64,000 nt of DNA from Streptococcus infantis (GTDB taxonomy: Bacteria > Bacillota > Bacilli > Lactobacillales > Streptococcaceae), in contig NZ_JYGT01000010.1 of NCBI RefSeq assembly GCF_000960085.1, positions 1 to 64,000 on the forward strand, given 5' to 3'. The position numbers were made by a program, and so were the translations under genes. Each line of letters starts with the position of its first letter. Position 1 is the first letter of the stretch. Of this stretch, positions 40,642 to 51,218 are shown in pieces. The notes beneath the pieces are model-generated. The model did no database searches. It saw only the letters and a list, made by a program, of their open reading frames with translations, and had not been told where the DNA came from.

Positions 40642-42205
40642 ATTTGCGTTTTTTCTTAGCTTTTTTCATTTTGTTGGCCATGCGTTTCATGGATTGCTTC
40701 ATGGCAAATTCACCGATTTTACCTTTGAGGCCTCCACCGAGCATCTGGCTCATATCAGGCATACCAGCTCCTCCGAGAGCGGACATATCAGGCATGCCAC
40801 CTTGTCCCATCATTCCTTCAAGGGCGGACATATCCATGCCTCCAGGCATATTCTTAGGAAGGTTGTTAGGGTTGATGCCCATTTGTTTCATCATTTTATT
40901 CATGTCACCAGACATGACACCTTGCATGAGTTGTTTGGCTTGATTAAAGTCTTTAATGAACTTATTGACTTCGATAAAAGTATTACCAGAACCAGCAGCG
41001 ATACGACGACGGCGACTTGGAGTAAGCAAGTCTGGGTTTTCACGTTCTTCAGGAGTCATAGAAGAGACGATGGCACGTTTGCGAGCAATTTGTTTTTCAT
41101 CCACCTTCATATTTTGAAGGGCAGGATTGTTGGCCATACCTGGAATCATCTTGAGCAAATCTTCCATTGGTCCCATATTTTGCACCTGATCCAACTGATC
41201 GATGAAATCGTTGAAATCAAAGGTGTTTTCTCGCATCTTTTCAGCCATTTCAATGGCTTTTTGCTCATCGTATTCTTGGGAAGCTTTCTCAATCAGAGTC
41301 AGCATATCTCCCATACCGAGAATACGGCTGGCCATACGATCTGGGTGGAAGGTTTCAATGTCAGTAATCTTTTCACCAGTACCAGTGAACTTGATTGGTT
41401 TACCAGTAATGTGACGAACAGAAAGGGCCGCACCACCACGAGTATCACCGTCAATCTTTGTAAGGATAACACCAGTAACTTCTAATTGATCGTTAAATTC
41501 ACGTGCAACGTTGGCAGCTTCTTGACCAATCATGGCATCGATGACCAAGAGAATCTCATTTGGTTGTGCTAGAGCTTTAACATCACGGAGCTCATTCATG
41601 AGAAGTTCGTCGATTTGCAAACGACCAGCCGTATCGATCAAAACATAGTCGTTATGGTTGGCTTTAGCTTGCTCCAAACCTTGGCGAACGATCTCCACTG
41701 CAGGAACTTCAGTTCCAAGAGCAAAGACAGGAACATCAATTTGTTGTCCCAGTGTTTTGAGCTGGTCGATGGCCGCAGGACGATAGATGTCGGCTGCAAT
41801 CATCAAAGGACGAGCATCCTCTTCCTTTTTAAGTTTGTTAGCAAGTTTTCCAGCGAAGGTTGTTTTACCAGCCCCTTGCAAACCGACCATCATGATAATA
41901 GTTGGGATTTTTGGAGACTTGATAATCTCAGCTGTATCAGAACCAAGAACTTCCGTCAACTCTTCATTAACAATCTTGATGATTTGTTGAGCTGGATTTA
42001 GGGTATCAATGACTTCATGCCCAATGGCACGTTCACGAACCTTCTTGATAAAGTCCTTGACAACAGGTAAAGCAACGTCGGCTTCTAAAAGTGCCAGACG
42101 AATTTCCTTGGTTGCTTCTTGGATATCGCTCTCGGTGATTTTTCCTTTTTTACGAAGGTTTTTAAAGACGTTCTGCAAACGTTCTGTTAAATTTTCAAAT
42201 GCCAT
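40640..42205 (-). CDS. ffh: Signal recognition particle GTPase
   Basis: The 521-residue Ffh targets ribosomes to the membrane with 4.5S RNA and FtsY (49632). Order: N domain, G domain with GLQGAGKTT (G1), DTAGR (G3) and TKIDGDTRGG (G4 region), then the Met/Gly-rich M domain with a C-terminal Lys tail (KKAKKKRK). It is transcribed leftward after ylxM and the small gene at 42223-42438. Confidence 0.97.
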   Translation of the reverse strand: MAFENLTERLQNVFKNLRKKGKITESDIQEATKEIRLALLEADVALPVVKDFIKKVRERAIGHEVIDTLNPAQQIIKIVNEELTEVLGSDTAEIIKSPKIPTIIMMVGLQGAGKTTFAGKLANKLKKEEDARPLMIAADIYRPAAIDQLKTLGQQIDVPVFALGTEVPAVEIVRQGLEQAKANHNDYVLIDTAGRLQIDELLMNELRDVKALAQPNEILLVIDAMIGQEAANVAREFNDQLEVTGVILTKIDGDTRGGAALSVRHITGKPIKFTGTGEKITDIETFHPDRMASRILGMGDMLTLIEKASQEYDEQKAIEMAEKMRENTFDFNDFIDQLDQVQNMGPMEDLLKMIPGMANNPALQNMKVDEKQIARKRAIVSSMTPEERENPDLLTPSRRRRIAAGSGNTFIEVNKFIKDFNQAKQLMQGVMSGDMNKMMKQMGINPNNLPKNMPGGMDMSALEGMMGQGGMPDMSALGGAGMPDMSQMLGGGLKGKIGEFAMKQSMKRMANKMKKAKKKRK

Positions 42206-42222
42206 GTTTTTCTCCTATTTTT

Positions 42223-42438
42223 TCAATTCAGTGAAAATCGTCCGAAATGTTGCAAACACTCTAGTTCTTCGGGTGTGACTTCTTTCATGATTTCATTTGG
42301 ATATCCCCAACAGCTAAAACCTATTTGCATAGCTTTGGAGATATCATTGGGCGAGATAATCTGTAGTCGACTAGGAAATGGTTCCTCAGCTGCTAATAGT
42401 TTGCAAGGTATTCCTTGATAAATAACTAGACTGTCCAT
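42223..42438 (-). CDS. Small conserved-looking protein between ylxM and ffh
   Basis: The 71-residue protein starts MDSLVIYQGIPCKLL, 2 bp after the ylxM stop codon, preceded by GGAGTAATC. It ends 17 bp before ffh. The position inside the ylxM-ffh operon makes it a probable real gene, though I do not recognise a domain. It has a cysteine in the N-terminal part and an acidic Glu/Leu-rich C-terminal region. Confidence 0.65.
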   Translation of the reverse strand: MDSLVIYQGIPCKLLAAEEPFPSRLQIISPNDISKAMQIGFSCWGYPNEIMKEVTPEELECLQHFGRFSLN

Positions 42439-42440
42439 GA

Positions 42441-42773
42441 TTACTCCCGATTGTCAATACTTGTTAAAATTTCAATTTGCTCTTGGAGAAAAGCATCTTC
42501 TGGATAGCGCTCAATGATCTGATCAAAAATTTGACTGCGGACAATGTAGTCAGAGTACATATGAAGCTTCATCTCATAGTCTTCCAGTATCTTTTCTGTT
42601 CGTTTGATATTGTCATAAACAGCCTGGCGACTAACGCCGAACTCTTCAGCGATTTCAGCCAAACTATAGTCGTCAGCATAATAGAGCTCGATATAGTTCA
42701 TCTGCTTATCAGTCAAAAGGGCTGCATAAAATTCAAACAGAGCATTCATTCGATTGGTTTTTTCAATTTCCAT
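42441..42773 (-). CDS. ylxM: SRP-associated HTH protein YlxM (UPF0122)
   Basis: The 110-residue helix-turn-helix protein ([21 protein letters not shown]) stands at the head of the leftward ffh operon. YlxM binds and stimulates the SRP pathway in streptococci. The ATG at 42773 lies just 7 nt after a TGgTATAAT on the minus strand, so the mRNA may be leaderless. The size and sequence match the family. Confidence 0.92.
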   Translation of the reverse strand: MEIEKTNRMNALFEFYAALLTDKQMNYIELYYADDYSLAEIAEEFGVSRQAVYDNIKRTEKILEDYEMKLHMYSDYIVRSQIFDQIIERYPEDAFLQEQIEILTSIDNRE

Positions 42774-42780
42774 AAGATTT

Positions 42781-42789
42781 ATTATACCA
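42781..42789 (-). promoter_or_regulatory. Extended -10 promoter of ylxM-ffh, placed for a leaderless transcript
   Basis: On the minus strand TGgTATAAT (42781-42789) then 7 nt to the start codon. The arrangement is nearly identical to that of hemW. Confidence 0.65.
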
Positions 42790-42864
42790 AAAAATAGGCT
42801 AGACTGCTAGTAATGGATTGATTTTAGAAGCAAGTGAGAAAAAGTCGTTTTAAGGGTTATTTTC

Positions 42865-42893
42865 TGACTATGAATTCTTTTTTTGGTATAATG
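42865..42893 (+). promoter_or_regulatory. Promoter of rnc-smc
   Basis: -35 CTGACT (42865-42870), 17 bp and -10 TATAAT (42888-42893), the latter with the extended TGg (42885-42887). Confidence 0.7.
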
Positions 42894-42926
42894 GAGTGTA
42901 TTATAATGTTTTAGAAAGAGGTTCTT

Positions 42927-43625
42927 ATGAAAGAATTAGAAACCGTGTTAGAGCAACGTTTTGAGCTTGTTTTTTCAGATAAACAATTACTTGAAACAGC
43001 TTTTACTCACACTAGTTATGCAAACGAGCACCGCCTCTTAAAAATTTCACACAATGAACGCTTGGAATTTTTAGGAGACGCTGTTCTGCAATTATTGATT
43101 TCAGAATACCTGTACAAGAAATATCCTAAAAAACCAGAAGGTGATTTATCTAAACTTCGTGCCATGATTGTTCGCGAGGAGAGTTTAGCTGGTTTTGCGC
43201 GTGATTGCCAGTTTGATCAGTTTATCAAGCTAGGCAAAGGAGAAGAAAAATCAGGTGGTCGCAATCGTGATACCATCTTGGGAGATGCCTTCGAAGCCTT
43301 TTTGGGTGCTCTTCTTTTAGACAAGGATCTAGCTAGAGTGAAGGATTTTATCTATCAAGTCATGATACCAAAAGTAGAAGCCGGCGATTTTGAAATGATT
43401 AAAGACTACAAGACTCACTTGCAAGAATTACTCCAAGTCAATGGTGATGTCGATATTCGTTATCAAGTGATATCAGAGATTGGACCTGCCCATGATAAGA
43501 TGTTCCAAGTGGAAGTCCTTGTTGAAGGGAAAAGTCTTGGAACTGGTCAAGGACGCTCAAAAAAATTAGCAGAGCAGGAAGCCGCAAAAAATGCAGTTGA
43601 GGAAGGGCTGGATTCATGTATTTAA
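42927..43625 (+). CDS. rnc: Ribonuclease III
   Basis: The 232-residue double-strand RNA endonuclease has the signature [15 protein letters not shown] and the second metal-site glutamate region ([13 protein letters not shown]), then a C-terminal dsRNA-binding domain (about 155-225). It processes rRNA precursors. It overlaps smc by 10 bp. Confidence 0.96.
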   Translation: MKELETVLEQRFELVFSDKQLLETAFTHTSYANEHRLLKISHNERLEFLGDAVLQLLISEYLYKKYPKKPEGDLSKLRAMIVREESLAGFARDCQFDQFIKLGKGEEKSGGRNRDTILGDAFEAFLGALLLDKDLARVKDFIYQVMIPKVEAGDFEMIKDYKTHLQELLQVNGDVDIRYQVISEIGPAHDKMFQVEVLVEGKSLGTGQGRSKKLAEQEAAKNAVEEGLDSCI

Positions 43626-46600
43626 AGGAAATTGAGATTCAGGGGTTTAAGTCCTTTGCTGACAAAACCAAGGTTGTTTTTGACCAGGGGGTTACAGCAG
43701 TTGTAGGACCTAATGGTTCTGGAAAATCAAACATCACGGAAAGTCTGCGTTGGGCACTAGGTGAATCTAGTGTGAAAAGCTTGCGTGGTGGGAAGATGCC
43801 TGATGTTATCTTTGCAGGAACAGAAAGTAGAAAACCTTTAAACTATGCTTCTGTGGTTGTTACCCTAGATAACCAGGACGGCTTTATCAAAGATGCAGGT
43901 CAGGAAATTAAGGTAGAGCGTCACATCTATCGTACAGGAGATAGCGAGTACAAGATTGACGGCAAAAAAGTTCGTCTTCGTGATATACATGATCTTTTCT
44001 TAGATACTGGTCTTGGGCGCGATTCCTTCTCTATTATTTCCCAAGGGAAGGTTGAAGAAATTTTTAATTCTAAACCTGAAGAACGTCGGGCTATTTTTGA
44101 AGAAGCTGCCGGAGTCTTGAAGTATAAGACTCGTCGCAAAGAGACGGAAAGCAAGCTCCAACAAACACAAGACAATCTAGACCGTTTGGAAGATATCATC
44201 TATGAGCTTGATAATCAAATCAAGCCCTTAGGAAAACAAGCAGCAACAGCTCGTAAATTTATAGAATTAGATAGTCAACGTAAAGCTATCTACTTGGACG
44301 TTTTGGTTGCACAAATTCAAGCAAGTAAAGCTGAATTGGATCTAACAGAAGAAGAATTAAACCAAGTTCAAGAACTTTTGACGAGCTACTATCAGAAACG
44401 TGAAGAGTTAGAAGAAGAAAATCAAACACTAAAAAAGAAACGTCATGATTTGCAAGCTGAAATGTCAAAAGACCAGTCCACACTGATGGATTTGACTGGT
44501 CTAATCAGTGAATTAGAGCGTAAGTTAGCCTTGTCAAAACTGGAAACAGAGCAAGTCGCTCTCAATCAACAAGAAGCTCAAGCACGATTGGCTAGTTTGG
44601 ACGAAAAGAGAAATGCTCTCATTCAGGAGAAGGAAGAAAAAGAAGCAAATCTCAGTCAGTTAGAAGAAAATTTAGCGGTCAATACTAAGGAACTCAATCG
44701 TTTAGAAGCAGAATTATTAGCTTTTTCTGATGATCCAGATCAAATGATTGAGCAATTGCGTGAACGTTTCGTGGTATTCTTACAGGAAGAAGCGGATGTC
44801 TCTAACCAATTGACACGTATTGAAAATGACCTTGAAAATAGTCGCCAACAGACTCAAAAGCAAGAAGAACAATTAGAATCCTTGAAGGAACAATTGGCTT
44901 CTGCCAAGTCCAAGGCTAGTGAACAAGAGCTTGCCCTTAAATCAGCTAAAGAAGAAGTACAAAGCTTACTTGCTGAATACCAGACCAATGCCAAGCAAGA
45001 AGAAGAACAAAAGCAGGCTTATCAAAGTCAGCAAAATCAACTCTTTGACCGTTTGGATAGTCTGAAAAACAAACAGGCCAAGGCGCAAAGTTTGGAAAAT
45101 ATTCTTAAAAACCATAGCAATTTTTATGCAGGTGTCAAGAGTGTTCTCCAAGAAAAAAATCGCTTAGGTGGTATTATTGGAGCAGTTAGTGAACATTTAA
45201 CCTTTGATGTTCGTTATCAGACAGCCCTTGAGATTGCTCTCGGTGCAAGTAGCCAACACATCATCGTTGAAGATGAACAGGCAGCGACTAAAGCTATCGA
45301 TTTCCTTAAGCGAAATCGAGCCGGTCGTGCGACTTTCCTACCTTTGACAACCATTAAGGCTCGTAACATTTCAGGTCAAAACCAAGATGTGATTGCTTCA
45401 AGTCCAGGTTTTCTTGGTATGGCAGATGAACTGGTTACCTTTGATGCCAAGCTTGAAGCTATCTTTAAAAATCTGCTAGCTACCACAGCTATCTTTGATA
45501 CAGTTGAGCATGCGCGTGATGCTGCTCGTAAGGTACGCTATCAAGTTCGTATGGTAACGCTAGACGGTACAGAACTACGAACAGGTGGTTCTTATGCTGG
45601 TGGTGCCAATCGTCAAAATAACAGCATTTTCATCAAGCCTGAATTGGAGCAGTTGCAAAAAGAGATTGCTAAAGAAGAAAAACTTCTTCGCCAAGAGGAA
45701 GAAAATCTGAAGTCAGTTCAAGAAGCCTTGAATGAACTTAGTCAAACTTTGGAGACCATTAAGTCCCAGGGAGAGCAAGCTCGTATCCGGGAACAAGGCT
45801 TGTACTTAGCTTATCAACAAACTAGCCAGCAGGTCGAAGAACTTGAGACACTCTTGAAACTTCAGGAGCAAGAATTAAACAACCTTAGAGGTGGAGATTG
45901 GCAAGTTGAAAAGGAAAAATGTCAAGAACGTCTCGCAATTATTGCAACTGAAAAGCAAAAGCTGGAATCTGAAATCGAAGAAATCAAGTCCAATAAAAAT
46001 GCTATTCAGGAACGCTACCAAAACTTGCAGGAAAAAATTTCCCAAGAACGTCTGCTTAAAACAGAAATGCTTGGACAGAAGCGTTATGAAGTTGCCGATA
46101 TTGAACGGATTAACAATGAACTTGAGAACCTCAATAACGAGCAAGAAGAGATTGAACGTCTTTTGCAAGAAAAAGTAGACAACCTTGAAAAAGTTGATAC
46201 AGAACTTTTGGCCAAGCAGGAAGCAGAAGCCAAGAGTCAGAAGGGAGAAATTCAACAAGGATTGATTCGTAAGCAGTTTGAACTGGATGACATTGAAGGC
46301 CAATTGGATGATATTGCCAGTCATTTAGAACAAGCTCGTCAGCAAAATGAAGAATGGATTCGTAAGCAAACACGTGCGGAAGCGACTAAAGAGAAGATTA
46401 CAGATCGTCTTCGTTATCTTCAAGGCCAGCTGACAGAGGAATATCAGATTAGCTATACGGAAGCTATAGAGCAAGCCAATCCGTTAGAAGATTTGGCAAT
46501 CGCTGAACAAAAGGTTAAGGATTTGGAAAAATCCATTCGTTCACTTGGTCCGGTCAATTTGGATGCCATTGAACAGTTTGACGAAGTACACGAACGCTTG

Positions 46601-47155
46601 GAATTCTTGAATACTCAACGAGATGACATCCTTTCTGCTAAGAGTTTACTTCTTGAAACCATTACAGAGATGAACGATGAAGTGAAAGAACGCTTTAAGT
46701 CAACCTTCGAAGCTATTCGTGAGTCCTTTAAGGTGACTTTCAAGCAGATGTTTGGTGGTGGTCAAGCAGATCTAATTCTGACAGAGGGAGATCTATTGAC
46801 AGCAGGTGTCGAAATCTCTGTTCAACCTCCAGGCAAGAAAATCCAATCACTCAACCTCATGAGTGGTGGGGAGAAAGCCTTGTCAGCTCTAGCTCTTCTT
46901 TTCTCAATCATCCGTGTTAAGACCATTCCATTTGTAATCCTGGATGAGGTTGAAGCCGCACTTGACGAGGCTAACGTTAAACGCTTTGGGGATTATCTTA
47001 ACAGATTTGACAAGGATAGTCAGTTTATCGTCGTTACACACCGTAAAGGTACAATGGCAGCAGCAGACTCTATCTATGGGGTGACCATGCAAGAATCTGG
47101 TGTATCAAAGATTGTCTCTGTAAAACTAAAAGATTTAGAGAATATGGATGCTTAG
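43616..47155 (+). CDS. smc: Chromosome segregation ATPase SMC
   Basis: The 1179 residues include the N-terminal Walker A (GPNGSGKSN, about 32-40), a long coiled coil, hinge (about 505-680), a return coiled coil, and the C-terminal signature [15 protein letters not shown] with Walker [17 protein letters not shown]. It condenses and orients the chromosome with ScpA/ScpB. It overlaps rnc; the pair rnc-smc is conserved in Firmicutes. Confidence 0.97.
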   Translation: MYLKEIEIQGFKSFADKTKVVFDQGVTAVVGPNGSGKSNITESLRWALGESSVKSLRGGKMPDVIFAGTESRKPLNYASVVVTLDNQDGFIKDAGQEIKVERHIYRTGDSEYKIDGKKVRLRDIHDLFLDTGLGRDSFSIISQGKVEEIFNSKPEERRAIFEEAAGVLKYKTRRKETESKLQQTQDNLDRLEDIIYELDNQIKPLGKQAATARKFIELDSQRKAIYLDVLVAQIQASKAELDLTEEELNQVQELLTSYYQKREELEEENQTLKKKRHDLQAEMSKDQSTLMDLTGLISELERKLALSKLETEQVALNQQEAQARLASLDEKRNALIQEKEEKEANLSQLEENLAVNTKELNRLEAELLAFSDDPDQMIEQLRERFVVFLQEEADVSNQLTRIENDLENSRQQTQKQEEQLESLKEQLASAKSKASEQELALKSAKEEVQSLLAEYQTNAKQEEEQKQAYQSQQNQLFDRLDSLKNKQAKAQSLENILKNHSNFYAGVKSVLQEKNRLGGIIGAVSEHLTFDVRYQTALEIALGASSQHIIVEDEQAATKAIDFLKRNRAGRATFLPLTTIKARNISGQNQDVIASSPGFLGMADELVTFDAKLEAIFKNLLATTAIFDTVEHARDAARKVRYQVRMVTLDGTELRTGGSYAGGANRQNNSIFIKPELEQLQKEIAKEEKLLRQEEENLKSVQEALNELSQTLETIKSQGEQARIREQGLYLAYQQTSQQVEELETLLKLQEQELNNLRGGDWQVEKEKCQERLAIIATEKQKLESEIEEIKSNKNAIQERYQNLQEKISQERLLKTEMLGQKRYEVADIERINNELENLNNEQEEIERLLQEKVDNLEKVDTELLAKQEAEAKSQKGEIQQGLIRKQFELDDIEGQLDDIASHLEQARQQNEEWIRKQTRAEATKEKITDRLRYLQGQLTEEYQISYTEAIEQANPLEDLAIAEQKVKDLEKSIRSLGPVNLDAIEQFDEVHERLEFLNTQRDDILSAKSLLLETITEMNDEVKERFKSTFEAIRESFKVTFKQMFGGGQADLILTEGDLLTAGVEISVQPPGKKIQSLNLMSGGEKALSALALLFSIIRVKTIPFVILDEVEAALDEANVKRFGDYLNRFDKDSQFIVVTHRKGTMAAADSIYGVTMQESGVSKIVSVKLKDLENMDA

Positions 47156-47244
47156 TTTGTTTTCAATATGTAATTTCAAGCTAGAGCATGTAGAATGACC
47201 TTCAAGAAGTCGGAAAGGTTACAAAAATAAATTGAGGAGCTTAT

Positions 47245-47904
47245 ATGGATTTTGATCTATTCCTAATGATCTGTAATTATATTGGAACTATAGCCTTTGC
47301 TGCTTCAGGAGCTATCAAAGGATTTGGTAAACGTTTAGATATTTTTGGAATCAGTTTATTGGCAATTGTAACTGCAGTAGGCGGAGGAATCCTAAGAGAT
47401 TCCATTATTAGTCGATTTCCTGCGTCGTTAGCAGATCCTAGACCGATTTATGTCTCTATTCTTGTAGCTGTTATTATGTATGCCTTTGTGACTTCAAAAC
47501 AAGCCAACGCTAGTCAAGAAAAAAAATCCTATAAGTGGCTGAGAGAAGCCTATCTCATCTTTGATTCGATTGGGCTGATTATCTTTTCCTTGATTGGAGC
47601 GACAGCTTTGGCAGATAGTAAGTTGAATTTGATGTCTGCAGGGATTTTGGCTTGTTTAACAGGTGCTGGTGGAGGAATTATCCGAGACCTCTTGATCAAT
47701 GAGGTCCCTAGTGTTTTAAAAGAAGACATCTATGCACTTCTATCTTTCGTGATTGGAGTCGTATACTACTGGCTAGCCTTTGTCCTTCATTTTCCAAGAA
47801 TTACTGCCTTTATCATTCTCTCTATTGTTGGTTTTGTGATTCGACTTTGTATCATCAAATTCCGTCTCTCTTTGCCAAATATGGATAAGAGAACCTTGAA
47901 CTGA
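47245..47904 (+). CDS. Trimeric intracellular cation channel (TRIC) family protein
   Basis: The 219-residue membrane protein has about seven helices and the tandem GG motifs of the UPF0126 (TRIC-type) family: AASGAIKGFGKRLD and AVGGGILRDS, GAGGGIIRD. Prokaryotic members are potassium-permeable channels. It starts after TTGAGGAG. It sits between smc and two HAD phosphatases. Confidence 0.87.
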   Translation: MDFDLFLMICNYIGTIAFAASGAIKGFGKRLDIFGISLLAIVTAVGGGILRDSIISRFPASLADPRPIYVSILVAVIMYAFVTSKQANASQEKKSYKWLREAYLIFDSIGLIIFSLIGATALADSKLNLMSAGILACLTGAGGGIIRDLLINEVPSVLKEDIYALLSFVIGVVYYWLAFVLHFPRITAFIILSIVGFVIRLCIIKFRLSLPNMDKRTLN

Positions 47905-47930
47905 TGAATAAGCGAGACTTATTTTATATA

Positions 47931-47970
47931 GGCGTCTAATCTCGTATGGATTAGGCGCTATTTGCTTTTT
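47931..47970 (+). terminator. Probable terminator of the TRIC gene
   Basis: The stem ggcgtctaatc / ggattaggcgct (with G-U pair) is followed by a T-rich tract interrupted by G and C. Confidence 0.6.
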
Positions 47971-47973
47971 CTA

Positions 47974-47982
47974 TGGTATAAT
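47974..47982 (+). promoter_or_regulatory. Extended -10 promoter of the HAD-HAD-ftsY operon
   Basis: TGgTATAAT at 47974-47982, 37 bp before ATG 48019. Confidence 0.62.
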
Positions 47983-48018
47983 AGAAGATAGATTTACAAC
48001 TGGAGAATATGAGTATTT

Positions 48019-48810
48019 ATGATTAAACTAGTCGCAACGGATATGGACGGGACTTTTCTAGATGAAGCGGGCCAATTTGATATGGAGCGCTTAAAAGCTC
48101 TTCTCTCATCATACAAAGAGAGAGGTATCTATTTTGCTGTCGCATCGGGACGTGGTCTTTTGTCGCTTGAAAAGCATTTTGCGGATGTTAAAGAAGAGAT
48201 TATTTTTATCGCCGAAAATGGTAGTCTGGTTCGTTTTCATGGACAAGACCTCTATGAAGCGACCATGCCTAGAGATTTTTACCTATCCACTTTTGAAAGA
48301 TTAAAAACGTCACCTTATTTTGATGAGAAGAAGATGCTCTTGACTGGTAAGAAAGCTTGCTATGTCTTAGATTCGGTGGACGAAACCTATCTCATGTTTA
48401 GCCACCATTACAATGAGAATATCCAAAAGGTAGCCAAACTCGAAGATATTAAGGATGAGATTTTCAAATTCACAACCAACTTTACAGAAGAGACAGTAGA
48501 AGCTGGAGAAGCTTGGGTCAATGAACATGTTCCTGGCGTTAAGGCAATGACTACAGGTTTTGAGTCCATTGACATTGTTCTAGACCATGTTGACAAGGGA
48601 GTTGCTATTGTTGAATTAGCCAAAAAATTAAATCTGGAAATGGACCAAGTGATGGCCTTTGGTGACAATCTCAACGACCTTCACATGATGAAGCTAGTGG
48701 GTCATCCAGTCGCGCCTGAAAATGCTCGTCCAGAGATTTTGGAACTTGCCGAAACAGTTATCGGTCACCACAAAGACCAATCAGTTATCGCTTATATGGA
48801 GGAATTGTAA
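48019..48810 (+). CDS. Cof-type HAD-IIB family phosphatase
   Basis: The 263 residues carry HAD motif I (DMDGTFLDE), motif II (VASGRGL), the lysine of motif III, and motif IV (FGDNLNDLHMM), with a C2B cap. Such enzymes hydrolyse sugar phosphates and flavin phosphates. The substrate is unknown. Its stop overlaps the next start by one base (TAATG), so the two HAD genes and ftsY form an operon. Confidence 0.92.
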   Translation: MIKLVATDMDGTFLDEAGQFDMERLKALLSSYKERGIYFAVASGRGLLSLEKHFADVKEEIIFIAENGSLVRFHGQDLYEATMPRDFYLSTFERLKTSPYFDEKKMLLTGKKACYVLDSVDETYLMFSHHYNENIQKVAKLEDIKDEIFKFTTNFTEETVEAGEAWVNEHVPGVKAMTTGFESIDIVLDHVDKGVAIVELAKKLNLEMDQVMAFGDNLNDLHMMKLVGHPVAPENARPEILELAETVIGHHKDQSVIAYMEEL

Positions 48811-49628
48811 TGGCAGATATTAAATTAATCGCATTGGACTTGGATGGAACTTTGCTGACGACAGACAAAAAATTGACAGAACGTACCAAGGCAACTTTGA
48901 AAGCTGCGCGTGAAAAAGGAGTTAAGGTAGTCCTAACAACTGGGCGTCCCCTAAAAGCTATGGATTTCTTCCTCAAAGAACTTGGAACAGATGGTCATGA
49001 TGACGAATATACTATCACCTTTAATGGTGGATTAGTTCAGAAAAATACAGGTGAAATCCTTGATAAGACAGTATTTTCAATTGATGATGTGAGTCGTATT
49101 TACGAAGAAACTGAAAAACTAAATATTCCATTAGATGCTATTTCTGAAGGCATCGTTTATCAGATTCAATCAGACCAAGAAAGTTTATACGCTCAGTTTA
49201 ACCCAGCTTTAACCTTTATTCCAACTGCTTTTGAAGATTTGTCTAGTCAGATTACTTACAATAAATGTGTCACTGCCTTTCCTCAAGAACCCTTGGATGC
49301 AGCTATTCAGAAGATTTCTCCTGAATTGTTTGACAAATATGAAATTTTTAAATCACGTGAACTCTTGCTAGAATGGTCACCAAAGAATGTTCATAAAGCG
49401 ACAGGACTAGCTAAGTTAATTGAGCATTTAGGAATTGACCAAAGTCAAGTGATGGCTTGTGGAGATGAAGCTAATGATCTTTCGATGATTGAATGGGCAG
49501 GTCTTGGTGTAGCCATGCAAAATGCTGTGCCTGAGGTCAAAGCAGTTGCAAACGTGGTAACGCCTATGACCAATGACGAGGAAGCAGTCGCCTGGGCAAT
49601 TGAAAAATATGTACTGAAGGAGAATTAA
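48810..49628 (+). CDS. Cof-type HAD-IIB family phosphatase (second copy)
   Basis: The 272 residues contain DLDGTLLTTD (motif I), TTGRPL (motif II), the motif III lysine region and CGDEANDLSMI (motif IV). It is a paralogue of the preceding gene but clearly divergent. It is 3 bp before ftsY. The usual streptococcal order is smc, HAD, HAD, ftsY. The substrate is not predictable. Confidence 0.92.
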   Translation: MADIKLIALDLDGTLLTTDKKLTERTKATLKAAREKGVKVVLTTGRPLKAMDFFLKELGTDGHDDEYTITFNGGLVQKNTGEILDKTVFSIDDVSRIYEETEKLNIPLDAISEGIVYQIQSDQESLYAQFNPALTFIPTAFEDLSSQITYNKCVTAFPQEPLDAAIQKISPELFDKYEIFKSRELLLEWSPKNVHKATGLAKLIEHLGIDQSQVMACGDEANDLSMIEWAGLGVAMQNAVPEVKAVANVVTPMTNDEEAVAWAIEKYVLKEN

Positions 49629-49631
49629 AGT

Positions 49632-51029
49632 ATGGGATTATTTGACCGTTTATTTGGAAAAATAGAAGAACCAAAAATTGAAGATGTCGTCAAAGAAGCA
49701 TTAGAAAACATTGATTTATCAGATGATAACGAGCAAAACGATGCATTGGAATCTGAAAATGCTGTAGTGACTGAACCAGAAGAGGTTACCTTACCAGAAG
49801 AACCTCAGGAAGAAACAAATGAAGACTCACCTGAAGTAGAGGTTGTAGAAGAAGCTATCATTGAACCTCTTGATGAAGTTGAAATTCCTCAAGAAGAAGC
49901 AATTCAAGTTGAAGAAACTAAAGAAAGAGTTCAAGAGGTAGCAGCGTTTGTTGCAGAAGTACCTGAGTCACCAGTCGAAGAAGTACCTTCAAGTGATAGC
50001 GACGAGGAAGAAGTTGTTCAACCTCAATCAAACGAAACAGAGCCGGAAATCACTGAGGAAGTGGAAGAAGATCTAGTAATCGAAGAAATTCCTCCAGTTC
50101 AAGAGACTGTACAGGAAAAATATGACCGTAGTCTCAAGAAAACTCGTACGGGATTTGGTGCTCGTTTGAATGCCTTCTTTGCTAATTTTCGCTCTGTTGA
50201 TGAAGAATTCTTTGAAGAACTAGAAGAACTCTTAATCATGAGTGACGTTGGTGTGCAGGTAGCTTCAAATCTTACTGAAGAATTGCGTTATGAGGCTAAA
50301 CTTGAAAATGCCAAGAAACCAGAAGCTCTTCGTCGTGTTATCATCGAAAAATTGGTGGAGCTTTACGAAAAAGATGGGCAATACAATGAAAGTATTAACT
50401 TCCAAGATGGTCTGACTGTCATGCTCTTTGTAGGTGTTAATGGTGTCGGAAAGACAACATCAATCGGTAAATTGGCACATCGCTACAAACAAGCTGGGAA
50501 GAAAGTTATGCTGGTTGCTGCGGATACCTTCCGTGCTGGTGCGGTAGCTCAGCTAGCAGAATGGGGTCGTCGTGTCGGTGTGCCTGTTGTAACGGGTCCA
50601 GAAAAAGCTGATCCAGCCAGTGTGGTCTTTGATGGAATGGAACGTGCAGTAGCAGAAGGTATTGATATTCTCATGATTGATACAGCTGGTCGTCTGCAAA
50701 ACAAAGATAACTTGATGGCAGAGTTGGAAAAGATTGGTCGTATCATTAAACGTGTTGTACCAGAAGCACCACATGAAACTTTCCTAGCTCTGGATGCCTC
50801 AACAGGTCAAAATGCTCTTGTACAAGCAAAAGAGTTTTCAAAAATCACTCCATTGACAGGTATTGTATTGACCAAGATCGATGGAACTGCCCGAGGTGGT
50901 GTCGTTCTTGCTATCCGTGAAGAGCTGAATATCCCTGTTAAGTTGATTGGATTTGGTGAAAAAATCGATGATATCGGTGAGTTCAATTCTGAAAACTTTA
51001 TGAAGGGGCTTTTAGAAGGTTTGCTATAA
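49632..51029 (+). CDS. ftsY: Signal recognition particle receptor
   Basis: The 465 residues comprise a long acidic N-terminal A domain (about 1-165, rich in Glu, Val, Pro, with no obvious repeat) and the NG domain: G1 GVNGVGKTTS, DTAGR (G3) and TKIDGTARGG (G4). It docks Ffh-bound ribosomes to the membrane. The acidic part is the usual feature of FtsY in streptococci and varies in length. It is the last gene before the foreign segment. Confidence 0.96.
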   Translation: MGLFDRLFGKIEEPKIEDVVKEALENIDLSDDNEQNDALESENAVVTEPEEVTLPEEPQEETNEDSPEVEVVEEAIIEPLDEVEIPQEEAIQVEETKERVQEVAAFVAEVPESPVEEVPSSDSDEEEVVQPQSNETEPEITEEVEEDLVIEEIPPVQETVQEKYDRSLKKTRTGFGARLNAFFANFRSVDEEFFEELEELLIMSDVGVQVASNLTEELRYEAKLENAKKPEALRRVIIEKLVELYEKDGQYNESINFQDGLTVMLFVGVNGVGKTTSIGKLAHRYKQAGKKVMLVAADTFRAGAVAQLAEWGRRVGVPVVTGPEKADPASVVFDGMERAVAEGIDILMIDTAGRLQNKDNLMAELEKIGRIIKRVVPEAPHETFLALDASTGQNALVQAKEFSKITPLTGIVLTKIDGTARGGVVLAIREELNIPVKLIGFGEKIDDIGEFNSENFMKGLLEGLL

Positions 51030-51034
51030 AAGAA

Positions 51035-51066
51035 AATCCTGCAAGAATTCTTGCAGGATTATTTTT
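51035..51066 (+). terminator. Terminator of ftsY; last streptococcal element before the foreign segment
   Basis: The palindrome aatcctgcaag / cttgcaggatt (51035-51060) is followed by A and five T. The foreign sequence starts within about 10 bp after it. Confidence 0.9.
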
Positions 51067-51073
51067 GATTATT

Positions 51074-51151
51074 CTAGTCGACCATCCTCACGATAGGAGA
51101 TATCTGGTTAGCGGCTTTGTCGTAGGCATAGTGGCGGTTGAACAGATCGTC
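51074..51151 (-). pseudogene. RHS-core remnant
   Basis: The minus strand translates as DDLFNRHYAYDKAANQIS, a YD-repeat sequence as in proteobacterial RHS proteins, then stops (TAG 51074-51076). It begins within a DNA uptake sequence (51144-51155). The fragment is 26 codons long and has no start. Confidence 0.75.
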
Positions 51152-51155
51152 TGAA
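51144..51155 (+). repeat. Neisserial DNA uptake sequence, variant AGATCGTCTGAA
   Basis: One mismatch to AGGTCGTCTGAA, the variant DUS of the N. mucosa group. Confidence 0.7.
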
Positions 51156-51167
51156 AACAGTAACCGA

Positions 51168-51218
51168 GTGCGTACTACACACCCCCTATGTCAGGACTGA
51201 AGGTTTTACAGCTTGCTG
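51168..51218. repeat. Shared tail repeat, copy 1
   Basis: A copy of the sequence gtgcgtac...ctacgtcrggattgaagtttcatgcgggctacggcttgct (consensus by eye), here diverged. Confidence 0.5.

Noticed and set aside
40694-41485. 263-codon plus-strand ORF opposite ffh
   Set aside because: It is antisense to a well-conserved gene and His/Thr/Phe-rich as expected from reverse-strand reading; no RBS or promoter.
45875-46324. 149-codon minus-strand ORF inside smc
   Set aside because: It lies opposite the SMC coiled coil, with composition typical of a shadow frame.
47156-47244. Possible small RNA between smc and the TRIC gene
   Set aside because: Only a weak purine/pyrimidine symmetry (gaccttc...gaaaggt); no promoter-terminator pair.
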